DNA from: Phycisphaerales bacterium
GTDB taxonomy: Bacteria > Planctomycetota > Phycisphaerae > Phycisphaerales > UBA1924
DNA: 64,000 nucleotides
Assembly: GCA_027019265.1 (NCBI GenBank)
Contig: JALUWX010000031.1
Coordinates: 1 to 64,000, forward strand
Reading direction: 5' to 3'
Part shown: positions 40,654 through 48,386 of the stretch, piece by piece
How the letters are laid out: each line of letters opens with the position of its first letter
How positions within the stretch are numbered: the first letter of the stretch is position 1
Notes under the pieces: generated by a model
Databases searched by the model: none
What the model saw: the letters and a program-made list of their open reading frames with translations, nothing else
What the model was told of the DNA's origin: nothing
Program-made: the position numbers and the translations under genes

Positions 40654-42543
40654 ATGTCGATGATTCGTTCGAGAAGCGCCGCGTGCGTGAGCGGGGTAGC
40701 AGCCGTTGCGGTTGCGGGTTCACTTGTCGCCGTGTCGTACGCCGCGCCTGTTCCGACGACCCTCGAGGATTTCTTCCTCCCCGGGACACAGCCGGAGACA
40801 CTGAACCACTCGTTCTCCGATTCGAACAACTGCCAAGCGTGCCACACGGTGTTCGAGCACGACTTCGACCCGTACGAGGGTTGGGTGTCATCGATGATGG
40901 GTCAGGCCGCGCGTGACCCGTTGTTCTACGCGTGTCTCGATATCGCGAACCAGGACGTTGCCTTTGTCGGTGACCTGTGTATCCGCTGTCACGCGCCCCA
41001 GGGCTGGCTGGGTGGTCGATCGACACCGACCGATGGGTCCGCGCTCTCGGGCTCGGACTTCAACGGGGTCGGGTGTAACTTCTGTCACCGGATGGTGGAT
41101 CCCGAAAACTTCGACAACCCCTCTCCCACCCCGGCCGTGGACCGTGAGGTCTTCGACGGGGTCCCCGGGACCAACGACGGCGTTGACGCTGTGGCGCCCA
41201 ACCCCCACACGGGCGCGTACGTTGTTGACTTCTTCGATCGTCGTCGCGGCCCCTTCGATCTGGGTCCGGACTTCTTCTACCACGAATGGGAGCTGTCTCC
41301 GTTCCACGCAAACTCTGCGATGTGCGCGACGTGTCACGATGTTTCGAACCCCGCGTTTACGGCGCAGCCCGATGGGACATACGCGCTGAACGATCTCGAT
41401 ACAGCGCATCCGACGGCCGACAAGTACGACATGTTCCCCGTGGAGCGCACGTACTCGGAGTGGCTCATGTCCGACTTCGCCGCGGCTCCGATCGATATGG
41501 GTGGGCGATTTGGTGGCGCGAACCCGCTCGTGTCTTCGTGTCAAGACTGCCATATGCCCGACCAGAACGCCAATGCGTGCCGGCTCGATCCGACCGCCCG
41601 CCCCAACATGCCCCAGCACGCGTTCAACGGCGGGAACAACTGGGTCCTCAAGGCCGTCCGTTCGCTCTACCCGGATAGCGAGACCTTCCTGACCGAGCAG
41701 CTCGTGGATGACTCTATCGCTCGCGCCGAGTACATGCTCGAGAACGCTTCGGACATGGAGCTCTCCGAGGACGGCACGGAGCTCACGGTCCGGGTGGTGA
41801 ACCAATCCGGTCACAAGCTCCCCACGGGCTACCCGGAAGGGCGGCGCATGTGGGTCAACGTGAAGTTCTTCGACGCGACGGACAACATGATCCTCGAGCA
41901 CGGCGCGTACGACGATGTCACGGCGGACCTGACGACCGGGGACACGAAGGTGTACGAAGCCAAGCTCGGTGTTGACGCCGCGGTTTCCGCCGCGACGGGG
42001 ATCCCCGAGGGCGAGAGCTTCCACTTCGCCGCGAACAACGTGTGGATCAAGGACAACCGGATCCCGCCGCGTGGGTTCACCAACGCGAACTTCGACAGTG
42101 TCCAGGCCTCGCCCGTGAACTACACGTACGCCGACGGTCAGTACTGGGACGACACGCTGTACACGATCCCGAAGGGGGCCGCGTACGCGGAGGTCCGTGT
42201 GTACTTCCAGCTTGTGAGCAAGGAGTACATCACCTTCCTCCGTGACGCGAACGACGCGTCCGTGGGTGATCCCCTCAACCCCAGCTCGGGCGAGATCGCG
42301 TACGAGCAGTGGGAGCTGCACGGGAAGTCCCCGAAGGTCGAGATGGACTTCGGGACGATCGAGTTCAACGGGGTCTGTATCCCCGATTTCAACAACGACG
42401 GCGAGCTCGACTTCTTCGACTTGTCCGCGTTCCTCATGGCCTTGTCCAACGAGATGCCCAGCGCGGACATCAACGGGGACATGAACTGGGACTTCTTTGA
42501 CGTCTCGGCCTTCCTGAACCTGTTCAGTCAAGGCTGCCCATAA
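40654..42543 (+). CDS. Secreted pentahaem c-type cytochrome with dockerin-like module
   Basis: 629 residues; ATG 40654 has gggagaga upstream and a signal peptide (about 1-31). Five C-x-x-C-H haem sites lie at residues 60-64, 109-113, 141-145, 224-228 and 296-300, with candidate distal His residues nearby. This matches the multihaem cytochrome c554/NrfA-like 'multihaem c-type cytochrome' group. From about 340 a beta domain follows (VRVVNQSGHKLPTGYPEGRR, typical of these proteins). The tail loops DFNNDGELDFFD and DINGDMNWDFFD end QGCP. A haem protein with a dockerin-like tag suggests an extracellular electron carrier. Confidence 0.88.
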   Translation: MSMIRSRSAACVSGVAAVAVAGSLVAVSYAAPVPTTLEDFFLPGTQPETLNHSFSDSNNCQACHTVFEHDFDPYEGWVSSMMGQAARDPLFYACLDIANQDVAFVGDLCIRCHAPQGWLGGRSTPTDGSALSGSDFNGVGCNFCHRMVDPENFDNPSPTPAVDREVFDGVPGTNDGVDAVAPNPHTGAYVVDFFDRRRGPFDLGPDFFYHEWELSPFHANSAMCATCHDVSNPAFTAQPDGTYALNDLDTAHPTADKYDMFPVERTYSEWLMSDFAAAPIDMGGRFGGANPLVSSCQDCHMPDQNANACRLDPTARPNMPQHAFNGGNNWVLKAVRSLYPDSETFLTEQLVDDSIARAEYMLENASDMELSEDGTELTVRVVNQSGHKLPTGYPEGRRMWVNVKFFDATDNMILEHGAYDDVTADLTTGDTKVYEAKLGVDAAVSAATGIPEGESFHFAANNVWIKDNRIPPRGFTNANFDSVQASPVNYTYADGQYWDDTLYTIPKGAAYAEVRVYFQLVSKEYITFLRDANDASVGDPLNPSSGEIAYEQWELHGKSPKVEMDFGTIEFNGVCIPDFNNDGELDFFDLSAFLMALSNEMPSADINGDMNWDFFDVSAFLNLFSQGCP

Positions 42544-42552
42544 CCGATACCT

Positions 42553-42584
42553 GACCCGGGACCACGACGGACCCGGGTCTTTTC
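42553..42584 (+). terminator. Intrinsic terminator after the pentahaem cytochrome
   Basis: GACCCGGG pairs with CCCGGGTC around an 11-base loop, running into TCTTTTCTT. Confidence 0.8.
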
Positions 42585-42673
42585 TTGCGCAATGACGCGG
42601 AGTTCTCGGTCCTTGTGCGCCCGACATGCGCCCAGGGATCGTTCATCAACTCGAAGACAACAGGAACACATCC

Positions 42674-45600
42674 ATGACCAATGATCCACGCTCTCGCACC
42701 CATGCCCTGACCCTTGCGCTCGCGATCTCGATCGCGAGCGGCACCGCGCTCGGCGCCCCGATCGCGTGGAAGAACGCGGATGCGTCCACGACCGTCGGTC
42801 AGCGCCTCGGGCTCCAGAGCCCCGCGCGTCTTGTCCGTCAAGCGGCGCAGAGCACGAGCGGGGCGCACATCATTGTCGCGCTCGGGTCCTCCCCCGATGC
42901 GCAGACCCGCGCGGATCTCGCTTCCAAGGGGCTCGAGCTCCTGAGCCCTGTCGGATCGGGCGCGTACTTCGCGCACGTGAAACCGGGTGCTGATGCGGAC
43001 GCGCTGGGCGCGTCGCTCATCGGCGCGGAGCCCATCACCCGCGCTCACAAGCTCCACCCGAGCGTTGCGAACGACCAGGTCCCCCAGTGGGCGGTCCTCG
43101 CCAACACCGAAGATGCTTCGGATACGAGCGACGCGACTGTGGCCGCGTATGTGAAGCTCTTCGATTCGGTCAACGCCGCGGACCCCAGCGCGGAGCAGAT
43201 CGTGACCGATCTGGGCGGAACCGTCCGTTCGATCGTCATGTCCGTGAACACCCTCGTCGTCGAGATGGACGCTGAATCGCTCAAGCGGCTCGCCGACAAC
43301 GACAGCGTGCAGTGGATCGAACCCCCGATCCCCGCGTTCAACGAGCTCAACGACTCGAACCGTGTCATCACCCAGGTGAACACGGTCAACAGCGCGCCGT
43401 ACAGCCTTGATGGTTCGGGTGTAACCGTGTTCGTCTACGACGGCGGCACGATCCGTGCTACCCACAACGACTTCTCGGGTCGCGCCACCAACATCGACTC
43501 CGACGGGGTCTCCTTCCACGCGACCCACGTCGCCGGGACGATCGGCGGCGATGGCTCCGTGAACTCGAACAACCGGGGGATGGCGCCGGGGGTCACCCTT
43601 CTGGGCGCGGGCTTCGAGGTCGCCGGCGGTCTCCAGCCCGGGTTCCTCTACACCGATCCGGGTGATCTGGAATCCGATTACAGTCTCGCGCTCTCGATGG
43701 GCGCGGACATCTCCAACAACTCCATCGGCTCCAACGTCGCGCCCAACGGGTACGACTGCGCCTGGGAGGGTGATTACGGGCTGACGGCCGCGACGATCGA
43801 CGCCGTCGTCCGTGGGTCGCTCGGTGAACCCATCACCATCTTCTGGGCCGCCGGCAACGAGCGCAGCTCCGGGCGTTGTGGCTCTGCGTACAACACGACC
43901 CCTCCGCCCTCCAACAACAAGAACGCGATCTCCATCGGCGCGATCAACTCCAACGACGGGTCCATGACCGGGTTCTCCTCGTGGGGGCCCTCCGATGATG
44001 GGCGCATCCGTCCCACGATCAGCGCCCCCGGGTGTCAGTCCAGCGGCGACTTCGGGGTGACCTCGACGGACTCCGCGAGCGATAGCGCGTACGCGACCCT
44101 CTGCGGGACCTCGATGGCTTCGCCGACGGCGGCCGGGATCGGCGCGCTCCTCCTCGAGGACTTCCGCGCGAACTTCCCGGGCTACGGCGACCCCTCGAAC
44201 CAGCTCGTCAAAGCCATCCTCATCCACACGGCGCAAGACAGCGGGAACACGGGTCCGGACTACCAGTTCGGATACGGGATGATCCAAGCCCAGGACGCGA
44301 TCGACTTCGAGCGCAGTGGGAACTGGCAAGAGGGCTCCGTCGATATGGGGACCAGCGCCACGTACAGCATCACGGCGACGGGCGCCGAGGACGAGATCAA
44401 GATCACCCTCGTCTGGGACGATGTCCCCGGAACCCCGAACGTCGGGAACGCGCTCGTCAACGATCTCGATCTCATCGTCACGAGCCCGACGGGGACCCGT
44501 CACTACCCGTGGACCCTGAACCCGGCGAGCCCGGCGGCGGCCGCGTCCCGTTCGAGCGAGGACCACCTCAACAACATCGAACAGGTCGTGATCGATGCGC
44601 CCGAGTCGGGTGTGTACCAGATCAGTGTCCAGGGGACCGATGTGGCGCAGGGTCCCCAGGGGTTCGCGATCGCCGCGTCTCCCGGGCTGGGTGACGGGTT
44701 CCTCGCGATCGGTCTTGTGAGCTCGTCCCCTGATCTGCTTCTCCCCCAGACCCCGATCGACGTCCAGGCCGCGCTCAGCGAAGGGATGGACACCCTCGTC
44801 GGGGATGTCCAGCTCCACTACCGCAACAGCGAGGGTGTGTTCACGAGCGTGACCATGACCGAGTCCGGCGGGCTCTACGAAGCCCAGATCCCCGGCGCGT
44901 CGTGCGATGAGTTCATCGAGTACTACGTCTCCGCCGAGGGCCAGGAAGCGGGCTCGGTCTTCTCGCCGCCTTCCGGCGCGAGCGACCCCGTCCGGGTGGA
45001 CATCGGTGAAGTCGTCACCATCCTCTCCGACAACATGGAGACCGATATGGGCTGGACGGTCAGCGGCGACGCGCTCGACGGGCAATGGACCCGTGGGGTT
45101 CCCGTCAACTGCTCCACGCGCGGCGCGCCCGGTGCGGACTCCGACGGGTCCGGTCAGTGCTGGGTCACGGATAACTCCTCCGCGAACTCCTGCAACTCCG
45201 ACGTGGACGACGGATCGACCACCCTCACCTCACCCGTCTACGACCTGTCCGACGGCGGCGAGTTTGTCTACGACTACTGGTTCGCGGATATCCCGACCGG
45301 CGGGATCAACGGCGACTCATGGATCGTCGAGGTCTCGACCAACGGCGGATCGAGCTGGTCCACGATCCGGACCGTGAACACGGTTTCGACCTCGTGGCGC
45401 ACCGACACGATCAGTGTGGGTGACGAAGTCGCCGCGACGAGCCAGATGCGCTTCCGGTTCACGGCGAACGACCTCGGGACCCAGAACGTCATCGAAGCGG
45501 GTCTCGACAACATCCGTGTGACCGCGTTCGTGTGCGAGGACATGGGTCCCGTGTGTGTCGCGGACTTCAACTCCGACGGCGAGCTCGACTTCTTCGATGT

Positions 45601-45721
45601 CTCCGCCTTCCTCCAGGCGCTGGGCAACGAATCCCCGAGCGCCGACGTCAACAACGACGGCTCGTGGGACTTCTTCGATGTCTCCGAGTTCCTCCAGCTC
45701 TTTAACCAGGGCTGCCCGTAA
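42674..45721 (+). CDS. Secreted subtilisin-like (S8) protease with dockerin-like module
   Basis: 1015 residues. A signal peptide and a prosequence of roughly 200 residues precede the catalytic domain. The triad is Asp256 (FVYDGG), His282 (FHATHVAGT) and Ser480 (GTSMASP), with the oxyanion Asn in WAAGNE. After it comes a P/jelly-roll domain (EDEIKITLVWDDVPGTP ... GVYQISVQGTD), as in Kp43-type subtilases, and a second beta domain. The tail loops DFNSDGELDFFD and DVNNDGSWDFFD end QGCP. Transcription runs into the convergent terminator at 45775. Confidence 0.9.
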   Translation: MTNDPRSRTHALTLALAISIASGTALGAPIAWKNADASTTVGQRLGLQSPARLVRQAAQSTSGAHIIVALGSSPDAQTRADLASKGLELLSPVGSGAYFAHVKPGADADALGASLIGAEPITRAHKLHPSVANDQVPQWAVLANTEDASDTSDATVAAYVKLFDSVNAADPSAEQIVTDLGGTVRSIVMSVNTLVVEMDAESLKRLADNDSVQWIEPPIPAFNELNDSNRVITQVNTVNSAPYSLDGSGVTVFVYDGGTIRATHNDFSGRATNIDSDGVSFHATHVAGTIGGDGSVNSNNRGMAPGVTLLGAGFEVAGGLQPGFLYTDPGDLESDYSLALSMGADISNNSIGSNVAPNGYDCAWEGDYGLTAATIDAVVRGSLGEPITIFWAAGNERSSGRCGSAYNTTPPPSNNKNAISIGAINSNDGSMTGFSSWGPSDDGRIRPTISAPGCQSSGDFGVTSTDSASDSAYATLCGTSMASPTAAGIGALLLEDFRANFPGYGDPSNQLVKAILIHTAQDSGNTGPDYQFGYGMIQAQDAIDFERSGNWQEGSVDMGTSATYSITATGAEDEIKITLVWDDVPGTPNVGNALVNDLDLIVTSPTGTRHYPWTLNPASPAAAASRSSEDHLNNIEQVVIDAPESGVYQISVQGTDVAQGPQGFAIAASPGLGDGFLAIGLVSSSPDLLLPQTPIDVQAALSEGMDTLVGDVQLHYRNSEGVFTSVTMTESGGLYEAQIPGASCDEFIEYYVSAEGQEAGSVFSPPSGASDPVRVDIGEVVTILSDNMETDMGWTVSGDALDGQWTRGVPVNCSTRGAPGADSDGSGQCWVTDNSSANSCNSDVDDGSTTLTSPVYDLSDGGEFVYDYWFADIPTGGINGDSWIVEVSTNGGSSWSTIRTVNTVSTSWRTDTISVGDEVAATSQMRFRFTANDLGTQNVIEAGLDNIRVTAFVCEDMGPVCVADFNSDGELDFFDVSAFLQALGNESPSADVNNDGSWDFFDVSEFLQLFNQGCP

Positions 45722-45774
45722 TCGGGGTCGGTCCTGATCGGATCGGGGATCCCCTGATCCATCGCTGACAACAA

Positions 45775-45804
45775 AAGGGCCCGGCGCTGATGCGCCGGGC
45801 CCTT
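45775..45804. terminator. Bidirectional terminator between two convergent S8 protease genes
   Basis: AAGGGCCCGGCGC pairs with GCGCCGGGCCCTT around TGAT. The plus side continues TGTCGTA; the minus side has TTTTGTTGTC. Confidence 0.85.
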
Positions 45805-45874
45805 GTCGTATCCGGAGAAGTCACCCATCGCCGCGCTGTGTGTGCGGCGGGGGTGGGGGGGTGGGGGGGTCAGA

Positions 45875-48265
45875 TCACGGGCAGCCCTGACCGTACAGAT
45901 CGAGGTAGGCCGACACGTCGAAGAAGTCGAACGATCCATCGGGGTTCAGATCCGCGCTCGGGTCGCTCGCGCTCAGCGCGGAGAGGAACGCGCTCAGGTC
46001 GAAGAAGTCCAGCTCCCCGTAGGGCTCGCTGAAGTCCGCGTCGGAGCAGGGGCCTCCGAGGACCTCGGTCCCGTAGTACACATCATCGACGAGGAACGTC
46101 CCGTCCCCGTTCGCCGTGAGACGGACCCGGACATCGTCGATCCCCCACGCGAAGATGATCGACTCGTACTCGAACATCGTTCCCGAAGCGCCGATCTCAT
46201 CGCCGCTGATCGTGTCGATCGTGTTCCACGCGCCACCGATCCCGCGGATCTCCACGAGGAGCGAGTCGCCCGAATCGGTATCAACGCTCGAAGCGTCGAA
46301 GCGGAGATACGCCGGGATCACTCCGAACTCGGCCATCGGGATGTCCGTGCTCTCGAGAACCGCGCCATCGGACAGCGACGCTGTGTGGTCCGGGCCGTCG
46401 AACCCGATCGTCGCGCCGTCGGTGTCCGACCAGCGCGCCGACGAGAAGACCCCGCTCGAGAACGATTCGACGAGGGGCGCTGTCGGGATTGGGGATTCGT
46501 CGTTGATCGTGAGTTCGTCGATGAGGAAGCGTGCGCCGGGGTCGCTGGTTTCCGAGGTCAGCCGGACCCGGACCCCGTGATACGCGAAGGTGCTCCCCAG
46601 CGGGGTATCGATCCGGACGTACCCGTCCGTGTTCGATCCGCTCGCGACATGGCGCGCGATCTCGGTCCAGACCCCGTTCTCGTCCAGGACCTCGACAGCC
46701 AAGCTGTCACCCTGCTGGGTATCGCTCGCGCGGAACGCGAGCCCGAGCGCGGATTGGTTGGGGTCGAGGAGCGATCGTCCGGCGATCGGGACCGACACGA
46801 TCCGGGCATCGCTCTCCATCGCGAGCGCCGAAGCGCCCCCGGGCGCTTCGGGGTCCGACTGGATCGAGACCGAGCCGCTCTCGAGGTCGAACAGATCCTC
46901 CCACGACGTATCGGAGAATCCCTGGTTGATCGGGAGCGGTGCCCTGGGCGTGTACCCCGTCGCGACATTGAGCGCGTTGAAGGTGTTCACCCGGCCGCGT
47001 GCGAAGAACTCATCGACCCCGGGCGCGCCGAGGTCATCGACCGAGTTGTAAAGGATGTCCTGGACGTCCCACGGGGACAGGTCGTCCCGGTACGAGAAGA
47101 TCATCGCTGTCACCCCCGCCGCGACGGGCGAAGCGTACGAGGTCCCGGACCCGTTCCCGTACCCGCCGCCGCGTCGTGTCGAGCGGACACTCGACCCGGG
47201 CGCGACGATATCAACCGCCGGCCCGTAGTTCGAGAACCCCGAGAGCGAGTCGTTCGAGCGGGTCGAGCCCACGATGATGAGCTCGGGCGCGTTGGTCACG
47301 ATCCGGACGCTGTCGTTCCCGGCCGCGTACAGGAACAAGCCGCCCTGGTTCGCGATCTGACGCGCCGTGAGCCCGTTGGATCCGGACGTCGCGCCGGAGA
47401 ACGACGCGTTGATCACGCTCGCGCCGTTTTCGACGGCCCACAGCGCGCCCTCCTGGATATCGAACGCGTTCGCCGTCCCGTCGGAGTTGTTGGAGACCCG
47501 GATGGGCATGATGGAGAAGTCCCATCCCGCGCCGACGACACCCGTGCCGTTGTTGCCTTGAGCGGCCGCGCATCCGGAGACGAAGGTCCCGTGCCCGTTG
47601 ATGTCATCGACGTTGCCGCCATCGACCTGGGCTTGGTTGTTCACGGAGTTGTACCCGGGGACGAGCGCGTCCTGGAGATCCGGGTGGTCCAGGTCCACAC
47701 CCGAGTCGCAGACGGCGACGATGATGTCGCTCTCGCCCGTGTGGATATCCCACGCGAGGGCACTCTGGATGTTGTTGTGCTGCCAAGACGATCCGTACTG
47801 GGAATCGTTCGGGACCGTCGAGATCGGGAACACGCGCCAGTTGGGTTCGACGAGCTCGTAATCACCCGTGGCCATCAGCAGCGCGGCCGCTTCTCCCTCG
47901 GTCATCCCTCGGGGGACCTTCACGACATGGTGGTCCACAAAGTCGCTCGACCGGATGATCGAGGGCGCGATCCGCGAGGTCGCGCTCGCGCGCTTCGCCC
48001 GTTTGGCGCAGACGATGAGCTCGCCCGTGGTCTCCATCTTCCCGGAGATCGGGGTGAACACAAGGGGGTTCGAGATCGCATGGCGCAGGGAGTCCGCGTC
48101 ATCGCTCGAGAGCACGAATGCGCGCGAGGCGCTGGAGAGCTTTGCGTCGATCGAGCCCGAGCTCGCGCGGGAGGGCTGAGGAGCGGGCGCGGCGCTCACG
48201 GCGCTCCCGCTCGCACCGATCAGGATCGCCGCGAGTGCGGCCCGTACATTCCGGTTCGTTGTCAT
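45875..48265 (-). CDS. Secreted subtilisin-like (S8) protease with dockerin-like module, paralogue A
   Basis: 796 residues with a signal peptide ending V-S-A-A. The triad is Asp187 (VCDSGVDLDHPDL), His225 (GHGTFVSG) and Ser376 (GTSYASP), with Asn317 in AAGND. Two MAM/jelly-roll-like domains (about 460-740) follow the catalytic part, both ending in an F/L-V/I-D-D/E-x-x-Y or E-L-T type strand. The tail begins CSDADFSEPYGELDFFD, with an insertion that breaks the first calcium loop; the second is DLNPDGSFDFFD, ending QGCP. It is a tandem paralogue of the next gene, 121 bases apart. Confidence 0.9.
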   Translation of the reverse strand: MTTNRNVRAALAAILIGASGSAVSAAPAPQPSRASSGSIDAKLSSASRAFVLSSDDADSLRHAISNPLVFTPISGKMETTGELIVCAKRAKRASATSRIAPSIIRSSDFVDHHVVKVPRGMTEGEAAALLMATGDYELVEPNWRVFPISTVPNDSQYGSSWQHNNIQSALAWDIHTGESDIIVAVCDSGVDLDHPDLQDALVPGYNSVNNQAQVDGGNVDDINGHGTFVSGCAAAQGNNGTGVVGAGWDFSIMPIRVSNNSDGTANAFDIQEGALWAVENGASVINASFSGATSGSNGLTARQIANQGGLFLYAAGNDSVRIVTNAPELIIVGSTRSNDSLSGFSNYGPAVDIVAPGSSVRSTRRGGGYGNGSGTSYASPVAAGVTAMIFSYRDDLSPWDVQDILYNSVDDLGAPGVDEFFARGRVNTFNALNVATGYTPRAPLPINQGFSDTSWEDLFDLESGSVSIQSDPEAPGGASALAMESDARIVSVPIAGRSLLDPNQSALGLAFRASDTQQGDSLAVEVLDENGVWTEIARHVASGSNTDGYVRIDTPLGSTFAYHGVRVRLTSETSDPGARFLIDELTINDESPIPTAPLVESFSSGVFSSARWSDTDGATIGFDGPDHTASLSDGAVLESTDIPMAEFGVIPAYLRFDASSVDTDSGDSLLVEIRGIGGAWNTIDTISGDEIGASGTMFEYESIIFAWGIDDVRVRLTANGDGTFLVDDVYYGTEVLGGPCSDADFSEPYGELDFFDLSAFLSALSASDPSADLNPDGSFDFFDVSAYLDLYGQGCP

Positions 48266-48344
48266 CTCAGAGATACTCCGTATCTTCTCGTATGCGCGAC
48301 ATCACGACGCCGCGCGCCGTGATGCCGTCAAAGACCCATGAAGA

Positions 48345-48360
48345 ACGCCCGGACGGGCGT
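48345..48360 (-). terminator. Short hairpin terminator after protease paralogue B
   Basis: On the minus strand ACGCCCG-TC-CGGGCGT is followed by TCTTC. The effective loop is larger than the 2 bases shown because the inner pairs cannot close. A second inverted repeat (CATCACG/CGTGATG, 48300-48324) lies just before the next gene's start. Confidence 0.5.
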
Positions 48361-48386
48361 CCGATTGTCAGAAACCAGCGGGCTCC

